From Paraburkholderia xenovorans LB400 (GTDB lineage Bacteria > Pseudomonadota > Gammaproteobacteria > Burkholderiales > Burkholderiaceae), in contig NC_007952.1 in assembly GCF_000013645.1 (NCBI RefSeq), positions 1,922,001 through 1,986,000 on the forward strand: 64,000 bases of DNA, given 5' to 3'. The position numbers were made by a program, and so were the translations under genes. The notes under the pieces were generated by a model, which did not search any database, had not been told where the DNA came from, and worked only from the letters and a program-made list of their open reading frames with translations. Of the stretch, positions 23,900 to 33,575 are shown piece by piece (within the stretch, counting starts at the first letter, position 1; each line of letters opens with the position of its first letter).

Positions 23900-26800
23900 T
23901 CAGTAGAATATCCGAATGATTGACCCATCAAAATTGTGAATTTGCAGGTGATCTCCAAGCAAGGCATGATCTCCTGGATTGGCTCCCGCATTGGCGGCAT
24001 CCCAATGGTATGTTCCCTCTCTCTGGAAAGCACCACGTCCAGCCGGAAGCCAATCCGACGCATTATGTGGAATTGAGCCCGGCCCCACCACTTTTTCTGG
24101 ATCAAATAGATCCCTCGGAAATTCCTGCCCCGTTGTATTTCTAAACGCTCCTCGCCTTCCAGCTGGCCCACTTGTATAAGCCCTGAGCAACTCTTCCGCC
24201 TCTGCTTTAGAGCTAACTGTTACCGTTGCACCTTTTCCACGCGAAAGTTGGTTTTCAATATCTTTTAAGTTGCTGGTGCAACTCAATCCCATCGGATCAA
24301 TCCACGACATGGGGTTCGGCGCATACCGATACAGATTCACCCCACCCGCCAACCCAATCGGATCAGGCGTAGTAAACCTCCCAATATCCGGATCATAATA
24401 CCGCAGCGTGTTGTAATGCAGCCCCGTTTCCCGGTCCAGATACTGCCCCTGGTACCGCAAATTCTGGCGCACCGCATAGCTCTCCGGCTCGCTCTCGCGC
24501 ACGGTGTTGCCCCACAGCTGATACATCGCCTGCCACACGATCCGCCCGTCCGCGCTGGTCAGTTCCTCCGGTGCGCCATTGATATCCGTGTGATAGTAAT
24601 AAATGCTATGCCCGAGCCCGTTGCGGCCATCAATCCGGGCCACCGGCTCGTAACTGCCTTCGCCGTTGTACAGGTACAAGCTATCGGCGCCGTCCGCCCG
24701 CACCTCCTGCACCATCCGCATACCGTCCCACAGAAAACGGGTCCGCCCGAAAGGCTGTCCATCCCCGTCCATCGCAAACTTCGCAACACGCCGCCCCACC
24801 GCGTCGTACGCGTAACCGTAGCGCCGAACCGGGCCACCGGTCTGCTCGATACTCACTTCCACCAACCGGTGTTCCGCGTCATATCGATAGCGTTGCAGCC
24901 CCGCCGCTGTCAGCCGGCTCGCCGTGCGTCCGTGGGCATCGTATTCGTAGCGTCGATCCCGAAACCGCAGCACCCGGTTGAAACGCACCACGTTGCCTTC
25001 CCGCTCAACCGGAGCCGGTTCGCCTTTCACGCGTGCACGCTCCCGCACTTCCACGAGATTCGCGGCCGCGTCGTACTGCAGCGTGTCCCAGTACGCCTCG
25101 TTATGGCATCCGCTGATGCGCCCGCTATCGTCATAGCGATACACGGTTTGCTGCTGCAAGCTGTGGCGCTTGCTCACCAGGCGGTCCAGCGCATCGTAGT
25201 GGTAGCCGCGGTCGATCACCCTGTCCGGCACCACGCCATTCATGCCGCGATAACTCTGCCGGCGCGCCAGCCGCCCGTTCACGTCGTACAGGCTGCGCGT
25301 GTCCAGCTTGCCCTGACTGCGTAGCACTTCACGATGCAAACGGTCGCGCTGGAAGTCGCTGACCGTTTCGCCGTCCACATTGATCTGATGCAGGTGGCCG
25401 CTGCCGTAATACAGATGATTGATCGTGCGTCCATCGGGCAGAGTCGTTGCGATCCGGTTGCCCAGCACATCGTATTCGTGACGCAGTTTCCCCTGCGACG
25501 TCGCTTCCTCCAGCAGTCGCCCCAGACGGTCGTAACGGAATGCGATCACCTCCACGTCCCGCTTACGCGGCGCGTCGTGCCGCTTGCGTGAGATCGTCAG
25601 CAGGTTGCCGCTGGCATCGTAGTCGTGGAAAGTGATCGCATCGGGCGTGTACCGGCCAATCAGGCGGCCGAGCGCGTCACGACCGAACGTATGCTCGATC
25701 TGTGCGTCGCCGCCGGCGGCGTATCGCACCGCCGCCACCTGATCCAGCGCGTCGTAATCCGTCTCCTGACGCCGGCCATCCAGATCCGTCTGCCGCGTCA
25801 GGCGGTTTTTCGCGTCGTAGGCAAAGCCGTAGCGTTCGCCGTTCTCGTTGACTAGCGCCAACAGCCGTCCGTAGCTGTCGTACTCGAAGCCCACGCGATG
25901 CCCCGCACCGTCGATGCGCGCCTGCACCAGGCCGCGCCGATCACGCTGATAACGGGTAGTGCGTCCGCTGGCATCGGTATGTGTCAGCAGCCGTCCGGCC
26001 GCGTCCACGGTGAAACGCTCTTCCCTGCCATCGGGATGCACCATCGTGACGAGTCGCCCCAACGCATCGCGCCGATAGCGGGTGCAGTCGCCTTCGGCAT
26101 TGGTCACGCATTCGAGTGCGCCGCGCGCGTCGTAATAGAACGCCGTCACCGAACCTGAACAATCGGTATGACTGCTCAACTGGCCATCTTCATTCCAACG
26201 CAGATGGCGCTCGCCGCCGCGCGCGTCGGTGATCATCATGACCTGTCCGTGTGCGTCGCGGTGATAGAGCGTACGTTGCATCAACGGGTCTATCGTGACG
26301 ATGCGGTTGCCGCGCTCGTCGTAGAAATGCCGCCACGTATTGCCGCCCGTGTCCGCTTCGAGCGTGGGAAGCGCCCACACCGGATGCCATTGCGTCTGCT
26401 CCACCCGGCCGAGCGGATCGGTGACCGCGCTCACGCGGCCGGCTTCGTCGTAATCCCAACGCCATACGCCGCCCTTCGCATCCGTCACGGCCAGCAATTG
26501 CCGCTCGCGACTCCACTCGAAGCGCGACACGTGCCCGAGTTCGTCTTCGAAGCAGGTGATCTGATACAGCTCGTCCCATTGCCGGAACGTGCTGCGCCCC
26601 AGGCTGTCGCGTACCCGCAGGGTGCGCGCCTCGATCTGATAGTCCAGCCAGTAGTGCTCGCCGGTATCGGTCCAGTGTTCGACGACGCGCCACTCTTCGC
26701 CATCAGGGCCGTCGAAGCGCCCCCAGCCATAGTGGCATTCCATGCCCGCCGGCAGCCGGTGCATCACCATGCGATGGCCGGCATCGTACGCAAACTGACG

Positions 26801-28495
26801 CAGAATCGTATCGTCACGGTTGCGCACCTCGGCCAGATTGCCGTCAGCGTCATAGCGATAGCGCACGAGCACGTCGCGCTGTTGCAGATCTTCGCCGTAG
26901 AGCCGCTCCAACCGGCTCACGCGGTATGGATGTACCGGCTCCTCATAGTGAAGCCGCACACACTGATGACCCGTGCTGTCGGCGATCGCCTCGAGCCGGC
27001 CGGCATCGTTGTAGTGCAGCCGCAATGCATTGCGATTGCGATCGCTCAACTGCAACAGGCGCTGACGTTCGGCATTGTGCGGATCGGGCTCGAACACGCG
27101 GTAAAGACCTTCGTCGCTTTCCACCAGCCAGTGGCCCGCAGCACTGCGGCGAACGCTCAGGCCTTCACCCGGGCTGCGGAATCCCTGGCCCGGCCGCACC
27201 GCCTGCAGATTCACCCGCCGCCCGGTTTCGTCGATGAAGGTCCAGCAGTCGGTATCTTCCGCGCCCGGTGTCGCCTCCATCGCCACTTCGAACGGCACGC
27301 TCCAGCCGGTGCCGAACATACCGCCGTGACGCTCGTCGCGGCTGTTGTAAATACGTTGCCAGTCCAGCGCAAAGGGTCCCGGCAGACTGAAGTCGAGGTC
27401 CTCCTCGCCGGCGAGATATTTGGCGCCCGTTGCGGCATTCACCGGTTGCAATACGGCATTGCTGGCGCGGTGGTACAGACCGCGCAGTGCGTCGCCGGCT
27501 TTCTGCGTGAGGACGCTTACACCGGTGCCAAACAGGAAACAGCCAAACTTCGAGGTCGCGCTGCCCTTGCCCATGAAAGCAAGAACCACCGCAATCATTA
27601 GCGCAATGGGCGATTTGCCGCTGCGAATTTCACGCACGACGGCAAGCGGTCCGCCGATCCTGACATCGGGTGAAACATCGGCGCCGCTGGCGGGCTCGTC
27701 CACCACCTTTGCTTCGCAGGTGGTACGGGCGCCGCTGCGGGCGGCGGGCTGGCCGTTGATGGTGACGTGCTTCACGCCCTCGGCGATGTATTCCGATGCG
27801 CCGTTGATCGCGCTGACCGCTTTCAGCCCGGCATCCAGCGCACCCATGCCGGATACGGCATTGAAAAACACCGTGCCGGCAGACGCATTGGCAACGTCCT
27901 CGGCCATCGCCGTGATGGAACTGGGGTGTTTCTCGCAATGCACCTTGTCGTCCGGACAGGGATTCGCGGGCTCCGGCGCGGCCACTGCCGGGCGCCACAT
28001 CTGCGAAATGAAAGCTTGTCCCCACTGCAATGCCTCGCCCGCGATATCGATGATCGACTGCTGCCTGGGCGGTGCTTCCGCGGCGGCCTTCACCTGCGCA
28101 TCGATCTCCTCCTGGGTCAGCAGAATGCCGGCCGCGCGCGCCGCACGTTTGCCGTTGACGTACGTGTCAGCCGATCCGCTCGAAATATGTCCCTGAACGG
28201 TCGGGGGAAATATCGCGTTACCGACATCGGAACAGAACGAAGATATGCCTTCGCTCAGGCCCGACGCCGACATGCCGATACCGACGCCCACACCGACGAC
28301 CAGTCCCACCGCGAGACATGCGCTGGCACCGAACGTGAATGGAGCAGCGGCAATGGCGGCTCCCACGGCGAGATCCACCGCAAGCATGATGGCCGCATTG
28401 ATTGCCACGTCGAGCACGCCGCCCGCGATATCGGCCATCAGCGACGTATGCAGCAGCGCGTCGCCCTCGCGGGCGGCCCAGAACGCCTCTCCCAT
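23900..28495 (-). CDS. rhs: type VI secretion PAAR/Rhs effector with C-terminal toxin tip
   Basis: A 1531-residue protein starting MGEAFWAAREGDALLHTSLM. Residues ~20-75 are strongly hydrophobic, the transmembrane part shielded by Eag chaperones. PAAR-like elements follow (GHISSGSADTYVNG and VTINGQPAARSG). Next come a DUF6531-type segment (DLDFSLPGPFALDWQRIYNS) and then many YD repeats forming the Rhs cocoon. The core ends with GRFTTPDPIGLAGG and the autoproteolysis-type motif IDPMGLSC near residue 1406. The last 125 residues are the toxin, with GTYHWDAANAG and GDHLQIHNFDGSIIRIFY near its end. Its class is unknown to me. GC content drops sharply at this junction. The protein should load on VgrG and be delivered into rival cells. 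An immunity gene follows. Confidence 0.93.
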   Translation of the reverse strand: MGEAFWAAREGDALLHTSLMADIAGGVLDVAINAAIMLAVDLAVGAAIAAAPFTFGASACLAVGLVVGVGVGIGMSASGLSEGISSFCSDVGNAIFPPTVQGHISSGSADTYVNGKRAARAAGILLTQEEIDAQVKAAAEAPPRQQSIIDIAGEALQWGQAFISQMWRPAVAAPEPANPCPDDKVHCEKHPSSITAMAEDVANASAGTVFFNAVSGMGALDAGLKAVSAINGASEYIAEGVKHVTINGQPAARSGARTTCEAKVVDEPASGADVSPDVRIGGPLAVVREIRSGKSPIALMIAVVLAFMGKGSATSKFGCFLFGTGVSVLTQKAGDALRGLYHRASNAVLQPVNAATGAKYLAGEEDLDFSLPGPFALDWQRIYNSRDERHGGMFGTGWSVPFEVAMEATPGAEDTDCWTFIDETGRRVNLQAVRPGQGFRSPGEGLSVRRSAAGHWLVESDEGLYRVFEPDPHNAERQRLLQLSDRNRNALRLHYNDAGRLEAIADSTGHQCVRLHYEEPVHPYRVSRLERLYGEDLQQRDVLVRYRYDADGNLAEVRNRDDTILRQFAYDAGHRMVMHRLPAGMECHYGWGRFDGPDGEEWRVVEHWTDTGEHYWLDYQIEARTLRVRDSLGRSTFRQWDELYQITCFEDELGHVSRFEWSRERQLLAVTDAKGGVWRWDYDEAGRVSAVTDPLGRVEQTQWHPVWALPTLEADTGGNTWRHFYDERGNRIVTIDPLMQRTLYHRDAHGQVMMITDARGGERHLRWNEDGQLSSHTDCSGSVTAFYYDARGALECVTNAEGDCTRYRRDALGRLVTMVHPDGREERFTVDAAGRLLTHTDASGRTTRYQRDRRGLVQARIDGAGHRVGFEYDSYGRLLALVNENGERYGFAYDAKNRLTRQTDLDGRRQETDYDALDQVAAVRYAAGGDAQIEHTFGRDALGRLIGRYTPDAITFHDYDASGNLLTISRKRHDAPRKRDVEVIAFRYDRLGRLLEEATSQGKLRHEYDVLGNRIATTLPDGRTINHLYYGSGHLHQINVDGETVSDFQRDRLHREVLRSQGKLDTRSLYDVNGRLARRQSYRGMNGVVPDRVIDRGYHYDALDRLVSKRHSLQQQTVYRYDDSGRISGCHNEAYWDTLQYDAAANLVEVRERARVKGEPAPVEREGNVVRFNRVLRFRDRRYEYDAHGRTASRLTAAGLQRYRYDAEHRLVEVSIEQTGGPVRRYGYAYDAVGRRVAKFAMDGDGQPFGRTRFLWDGMRMVQEVRADGADSLYLYNGEGSYEPVARIDGRNGLGHSIYYYHTDINGAPEELTSADGRIVWQAMYQLWGNTVRESEPESYAVRQNLRYQGQYLDRETGLHYNTLRYYDPDIGRFTTPDPIGLAGGVNLYRYAPNPMSWIDPMGLSCTSNLKDIENQLSRGKGATVTVSSKAEAEELLRAYTSGPAGRRGAFRNTTGQEFPRDLFDPEKVVGPGSIPHNASDWLPAGRGAFQREGTYHWDAANAGANPGDHALLGDHLQIHNFDGSIIRIFY

Positions 28496-28506
28496 GACGT
28501 CCCCCG

Positions 28507-28956
28507 TCAGCCGCGCGTGGCACTGCGAAAATCGATACTCGCCTTGATGGCGCTCCAGTGTGCCGCGTCGGTGTCGGTCAGCGCGGTGGCGCGTGTGTAG
28601 CTCAGCGCCATCATCGTGCGCGTGCCGGGCAGCAGCCACGCCAGCTGATACTGATATACCGGCTCCTTGCCGCGCATGAAGCGGTTCTGCATCTCGAAGC
28701 CGGCCACGTCCTGCTGCGGGCCGATCGTGACAGGCTGCTTCGCGCTGTAATGCAGTTCGGCCACCTGATCGGCCAGCCGGCGCATCTGCTCGTCGAGACT
28801 GCTTTCGAGCGTTTCGCCGTCTTTCAACGCACCGCGGCTGATAACGAGGTTCGCGTTCAATTGCGGCAGCCGGATCACATTGAAACTGCTATCGACATAG
28901 CTGTCGTCGGGCAGCGTGAACGCCGCCTCATTGGTGTAATAACGGGCTTGTTGCAT
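28507..28956 (-). CDS. EagR-type DUF1795 (DcrB-like) effector chaperone
   Basis: A 149-residue cytoplasmic protein of the DUF1795 family (YYTNEAAFTLPDDSYVDSSF...MALSYTRATALTDTDAAHW). Members encoded between vgrG and rhs bind the N-terminal transmembrane segments of the Rhs effector and keep it soluble until loading on the VgrG spike. Position fits exactly: 35 bases after vgrG and 11 bases before rhs on the same strand. The start is ATG 28956 (MQQARYY); a TTG one codon earlier is possible. No good ribosome site is visible, so coupling to vgrG translation is likely. Confidence 0.88.
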   Translation of the reverse strand: MQQARYYTNEAAFTLPDDSYVDSSFNVIRLPQLNANLVISRGALKDGETLESSLDEQMRRLADQVAELHYSAKQPVTIGPQQDVAGFEMQNRFMRGKEPVYQYQLAWLLPGTRTMMALSYTRATALTDTDAAHWSAIKASIDFRSATRG

Positions 28957-28991
28957 CAAGATGAATGGTCGTGGATGGAGTCGGGGGATAA

Positions 28992-31022
28992 CTACTTTTT
29001 CGGAAAGACGGCGTCGACGTGCGACTGGATGGATGCTTTCTCACCGGAACCGTGAGGCGCCACGCCTTCCTGTTTGCCACCCATATTCAGGTCGAGGTTT
29101 CCTGCCTGCGCATTGATCTTTCCGCTCTGCTTCGCGGTAATGTTGAAGTTGTTGCAGGTGACATTGATCTCCCCGTTGCTCTTGAGCTCGATGATGCTGT
29201 CGCCGCAGGAAAGCGTGATGCTGTCGCCCGCTGCGCATAGCAGATTGTTCAGAACCTCGACCACCCGGTCTTTGCCGACGAGTGTCCCGTCATCGGCCTT
29301 GACACACCGCTGGCGCGTGTCGCCGATCGTCACGAGCTCGTTTCGCGCAACCGTTCTGACGCGGTCGTTACCGACCGTATGCAACGCATCATTCTCGACC
29401 TCGGTACGCATGTCGCGCTCGGCCTGCAGCCATAGTTCCTCCGCGCCTTCCTTATCTTCAAAGCGGATCGCGTTGGCTGTGCCATAGTGGCCTTTCATCG
29501 AACGGGACAGCATGCCGCTTTGCGTCGCGTTGCCCGGCAACTCCCACGGCGGCATGGAGGCGGCATTGAACACGCGCCCCGTCACGATGGGCCGGTCGGG
29601 ATCGCCATTCTCGAAATCGACGATCACCTCCTGACCCACGCGCGGTATGTTCACGCCGCCGAAGTTGCTGCCCGCCCACGGATACGACACCCGCACCCAG
29701 CACGATGAGTTCTGGTCGTTCACGGGTGAATGGTCCCAGTGAAACTTCAGCTTCACCCTGCCGTATCTGTCGGTCCAGATTTCCTGGCCGGGCGGCCCCG
29801 TCACGATCGCGGTTTGCGGTCCGGTGGTGCGCGGCTTCGCCACCGTGCGGGGTGCGCGGAACATCGTGGTGGCCGGCTGCAACTCGAACGTCGTGTCGAT
29901 GCGGTATTGGCCCGCGCCCGTTTGCTCGCCGGTTTCTTCCGCCAGCAGCTTCGCGCCGATCACGAGGTATTCCCGGTTTGCCGCCTCCTGCGGATAGCCC
30001 GCGAGCGTAAAGGTCGTGCCGCACACCACGTTGCGCAGATGCCCCCTGCCCGTGGCACGCTCGCCCCGCGCGCGGATTTCCTCCATGCGCACGCGCGCGA
30101 ACTGCGCGCCGTCTTTCGCGTCCGTATAGTCGCCCGGCCATTCGTAGACGCTCAGCCGGTTATGCGCTGTCTTCTGCGGCAGCGCGTTCTTTACCGCCAG
30201 ATCCGCGCCCGGTTGCGTGAAGTCGAAGTCGTCGGTCGTCCAGACGCCCGACTGGATGCAATCGGTCGTCTGGAATTCCTCGATGTACTCGCGGTCGATC
30301 TTGTGTCCCGGCGGGTAGTACCACAGCGTCTGGTACGCGAGACTCTCCACGGGTTTGTGCGCACCGAGATTGTCGACCAGCACCATGCGGTGAAAACTCC
30401 TGCTGTGCTCAAAGAACCAGTAGATGCCGTGTTCGGCCATCAGGCGCTGGATGAAAGCGAAGTCCGACTCGCCGTACTGAACCTGATAGACCAGGTTCGA
30501 ATACCTGCCGCCCAGACGCTTGACGTAGGAGTAGAGATAATTGCTCTTGAGCACCTCGTCGATGATCTCGACGACTGTTTTGTTCTGGAAGATCCGGTAG
30601 TCGGTGCGCCGCTCGGCAAGCACGATCCACGGCTGCATCTTCAACCGGTAGAGATACTGGCGGTTCAACTGGCTCACCAGACTCGCCGCGGTCACAATGC
30701 CGCTGATCTCACGCATGCCGGCGCCGAAATTCGCCGCGCCACTGGCGCCGGCCATACCCGGCACGAACGTCCCCATGCCGTCGAGCTGGATGGTGACCGT
30801 CAGTTCCCCGCCGATCATCTCCTTCAGGTCGAAGTTGGCGGCCGTGCTGTCCGGCAGCAGCGAATCGACGGGCGTGACGAGGCTCAGCTCGTATTCGTAG
30901 ATCGTCGACAGGGTTTCCTCCCCTGCGATGGCGCGTAGCTGCAATGCCGGCTCGCCGTCGGGCAAGGTCGGCAGCATCGCGCCGCTGACCGTCAGGGTGC
31001 GTCGCGTTACGAAGTTCAGCAT
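28992..31022 (-). CDS. vgrG: type VI secretion tip protein VgrG
   Basis: A 676-residue spike protein. The gp27-like part has ISGIVTAASLVSQLNRQYLY and the typical GESDFAFIQRLMAEHGIYWFF. The gp5-like OB region shows IWTDRYGRVKLKFHWD and CWVRVSYPWAGSNFGG. The needle repeats follow, then a DUF2345-like strand region ending AQAGNLDLNMGG. There is no enzymatic extension at the C-terminus, so it is a carrier rather than an evolved effector. It is the first gene of the vgrG-chaperone-rhs-immunity unit. ATG 31022 lacks a strong ribosome site. Confidence 0.95.
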   Translation of the reverse strand: MLNFVTRRTLTVSGAMLPTLPDGEPALQLRAIAGEETLSTIYEYELSLVTPVDSLLPDSTAANFDLKEMIGGELTVTIQLDGMGTFVPGMAGASGAANFGAGMREISGIVTAASLVSQLNRQYLYRLKMQPWIVLAERRTDYRIFQNKTVVEIIDEVLKSNYLYSYVKRLGGRYSNLVYQVQYGESDFAFIQRLMAEHGIYWFFEHSRSFHRMVLVDNLGAHKPVESLAYQTLWYYPPGHKIDREYIEEFQTTDCIQSGVWTTDDFDFTQPGADLAVKNALPQKTAHNRLSVYEWPGDYTDAKDGAQFARVRMEEIRARGERATGRGHLRNVVCGTTFTLAGYPQEAANREYLVIGAKLLAEETGEQTGAGQYRIDTTFELQPATTMFRAPRTVAKPRTTGPQTAIVTGPPGQEIWTDRYGRVKLKFHWDHSPVNDQNSSCWVRVSYPWAGSNFGGVNIPRVGQEVIVDFENGDPDRPIVTGRVFNAASMPPWELPGNATQSGMLSRSMKGHYGTANAIRFEDKEGAEELWLQAERDMRTEVENDALHTVGNDRVRTVARNELVTIGDTRQRCVKADDGTLVGKDRVVEVLNNLLCAAGDSITLSCGDSIIELKSNGEINVTCNNFNITAKQSGKINAQAGNLDLNMGGKQEGVAPHGSGEKASIQSHVDAVFPKK

Positions 31023-31213
31023 ATGCCGTACCCATGCCGTGCAACCGGCTTTCCGCAGGTGTCGCTGGACGCGTCGCGCTTACCGTGTATCACCAAATGC
31101 CCTATCTTTAATCCTTCCATTCCTATAGCCATCCTAATTATTCTGATTAAAACTAAGACACCGCTTCTCACACACCACTTCTCACTGGCCCAACCCTGCA
31201 CTGCTACGATTGT
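31023..31213. other. AT-rich spacer between tssF and vgrG
   Basis: A 191-base spacer noticeably richer in A/T than either neighbour, with no reading frame of note. It could hold a separate promoter for the vgrG unit. No boxes could be assigned with confidence. Confidence 0.35.
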
Positions 31214-33103
31214 TCAGGCCACGCCACGTGTGCCCATGCGCACCGGCCACACCACCACGCGGCCGCGCTGCACCGAATGCAGCTCGGTCTGTGTAAACGA
31301 ATGAGCCGATACATGCCGCGCCAGGTAGTGTTCGAGAATCAGGCCGAGCAGATAGGTGCTGACGCCGCCGAGACCCGACTCGTCAACGGTCAGCGTGCAC
31401 GCGATACCACGTCCGAGGGCAAGATCGCCGGAACGCGGAAGCTTGCGTGTCACCGTCCGGCTGCCGACTTTCACCAGACTCCCGATCTGCTGACGGTAAG
31501 CCGTGTTGTCCGCGGCAACGAACAGTTGCAGCAGATCACGCAGGCTCGCGCCCGACGCCTCGCCAGCTCGCGCCTGCAGCGTGAGGTAGTTGAAGTTCAA
31601 CTGGCGGATCAGCCGCCATGCCGCCTCGCGCTCCGCATAGGGTGCGCGCGGAACACTGGGCGTGCGGATCAACCCCACCTGTTGAACCGGTGATGATTGC
31701 AGCAGCGTGAGATCGCTGACGCCATTGCACGGGATCAGGTTGGGCAGGTCGCGGTTGGTCAGCCATGCGTCGATCGAGAGGTAGCGCATGTGCTGTTCAT
31801 AGGGCCGTTCGTCCTGATCGACCAATGACACGAAAGCCTCCGTGCCGATGTACGGCGTGCGCGTGCCGTAGCGGCGCAGCGAGTCCGACGCCAGCTTGCG
31901 CTCACGACGCAGCGTGAAAAACCGCCCGTGATTGCCTTCGTCGTTGGTCAGCGTCTGGTACAGCGGACGGAATTCGAGTGACTCCGAATTCTTGCTGACC
32001 TGACCATACAAACCCTGGACTGAAAACACCTCGTAATCGCGCGGCGCAAGCGGGTCGGGAACGAGTTGGAACTCGGCGCCCGTGCCATACGCTTCCGCCG
32101 GATCGGACCGGCTTTTGAACAGATTGATGACCGGCGTACAGAACAGCGCGAACTGCGACGCATCCACCCGGTCGGCCAGCGCGCCGGGCGGCCGGTCGAG
32201 CAGTACGACGATCTCCGCTTCCCGGCTGCACACCTGGCGCAGGCCGGCCGCGAGCCCGGTCAGCGTGAAAAAGTAGAAGCGCGACGGGCATGCCGCGAAC
32301 TCGTGCAGCAGATTGTGCCCGTGAAGCTTCTGCGAAACGAGCGGGAGCAGCCCCTGTCCAGGTTCCAACCCCTCATGAACCACCGCCTCCTCACTCACCG
32401 CATGAAACGGAGCGCCCGGCGTGCCGAACCGTCCCGGCTCGCCGATGATCGACGCGATACCGGCCGCGTGCAGCAATTCGAACAGGTGGGAAGCCGTCCG
32501 CTCGTCGCCGGCCAGATACACCGGCAGCCGGTGCAGTCCCCGGAGGCTCTCGATGGCGACACCGTTCGTGGTGCGCAGGCGCAGCCGCAACGCGCCCCGG
32601 ACCTCGGCGCCGTAGCGCACGTAGCGGTCGAGCGCGGGAATGTCGGGCGGGATGCCGGTCAGCTTCGCGCTGCTGATCTCCAGCGGGTATAGCGTGACGT
32701 CCTGGCTGCTGCGGAACTGGCAGCGCGTACTCTCGTTGACGAGCGTGCCGCTCATGAACGCCGCACCGCGCGCGATGTGCGCGCCTTCGGCGAGATTGCC
32801 CTCCGTGGCGCAGGGAAACAGCCGCGCAACCGCGATTGACGGCGTGGGCGCCGCATAGTTCGGATAGATGATTTCGAGCAGCCGTTCCGTCAGGCGGGGA
32901 AATTCGGCGTCGAGCCGCAACTGCATGCGTGCGGACAGGAAACAGAACGATTCGATCAGACGCTCGACGTACGGGTCGCCAATCTCGCCCGCCTGCATGC
33001 CCAGGCGCCGGGCAATCTTGGGATGGGCCTGCGCGAACTCACCCGCCAGTTCACGCATGTAGACCAGCTCACTCGTGTAGTACTCCAGCAGTCGAGGGTC
33101 CAC
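31214..33103 (-). CDS. tssF: type VI secretion baseplate protein TssF
   Basis: A 629-residue protein starting with GTG 33103 (VDPRLLEYYTSELVYMREL) after ACGGAG. The opening matches the TssF/VasA family (MDPRLLEYYNREL, FAREFPKIAGRLG, DPYVERLLE), and the C-terminus SAHSFTQTELHSVQRGRVVVWP is also typical. TssF forms the baseplate wedge with TssE, TssG and TssK. Unusually, none of these nor any other core secretion gene lies beside it in this window. It may be a duplicated or orphan copy that travels with the effector unit, or the remainder of the cluster may be elsewhere. It appears full length. Confidence 0.92.
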   Translation of the reverse strand: MDPRLLEYYTSELVYMRELAGEFAQAHPKIARRLGMQAGEIGDPYVERLIESFCFLSARMQLRLDAEFPRLTERLLEIIYPNYAAPTPSIAVARLFPCATEGNLAEGAHIARGAAFMSGTLVNESTRCQFRSSQDVTLYPLEISSAKLTGIPPDIPALDRYVRYGAEVRGALRLRLRTTNGVAIESLRGLHRLPVYLAGDERTASHLFELLHAAGIASIIGEPGRFGTPGAPFHAVSEEAVVHEGLEPGQGLLPLVSQKLHGHNLLHEFAACPSRFYFFTLTGLAAGLRQVCSREAEIVVLLDRPPGALADRVDASQFALFCTPVINLFKSRSDPAEAYGTGAEFQLVPDPLAPRDYEVFSVQGLYGQVSKNSESLEFRPLYQTLTNDEGNHGRFFTLRRERKLASDSLRRYGTRTPYIGTEAFVSLVDQDERPYEQHMRYLSIDAWLTNRDLPNLIPCNGVSDLTLLQSSPVQQVGLIRTPSVPRAPYAEREAAWRLIRQLNFNYLTLQARAGEASGASLRDLLQLFVAADNTAYRQQIGSLVKVGSRTVTRKLPRSGDLALGRGIACTLTVDESGLGGVSTYLLGLILEHYLARHVSAHSFTQTELHSVQRGRVVVWPVRMGTRGVA

Positions 33104-33575
33104 TTTGGCTCCGTTTCGTTAAGTGCGGGAGAAGGTGCGCACCAGCGTTTCGCCGCGACAGATTCCGTGAGCGTCTCTGCACGGATCGACGCCGGGCAGC
33201 CCTCTCGGTACGGCTAGCTTGCTCACCTTTCCAGCCCGCACCGCGTGCCCCGGGAAAGAAAAACAAGGCTAACCGATATTCATCGGATGAATTGTCAAGA
33301 TGTGCAACGATTGGCGCGCACAAGGCGTTGTGTCCTAACTTTGCGCGTGAATGTCAAATCTACATACGAATGAAAAAACGCCTTTCAGACAACAAGCCGT
33401 CAACACAAATAAATCGGCCGTTCACGCCAGAAATTCGTCCACCCGCACCGCAACAGAAACCCTCTGCCTGAGCCAAACCAAAATTCGAATATCAGGCACA
33501 CCCCTTGCTGAACAGACGCGTCTACCCATCCCACCGCACTGTGCGAGTGCACAAATCCCGTCCTTGGGGGCCGCT
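33104..33575. other. intergenic region between tssF and glgA
   Basis: A 472-base gap between diverging genes, richer in A/T than its surroundings. The frame of glgA stays open back to an ATG at 33351, but those 75 codons lack family similarity. It must contain the promoters of both genes. Nothing else was recognised. Confidence 0.4.

Noticed and set aside
33351..33575. Upstream extension of glgA to an ATG
   Set aside because: The extra 75 codons have no glycogen synthase similarity and a non-coding composition; family similarity begins at TTG 33576.
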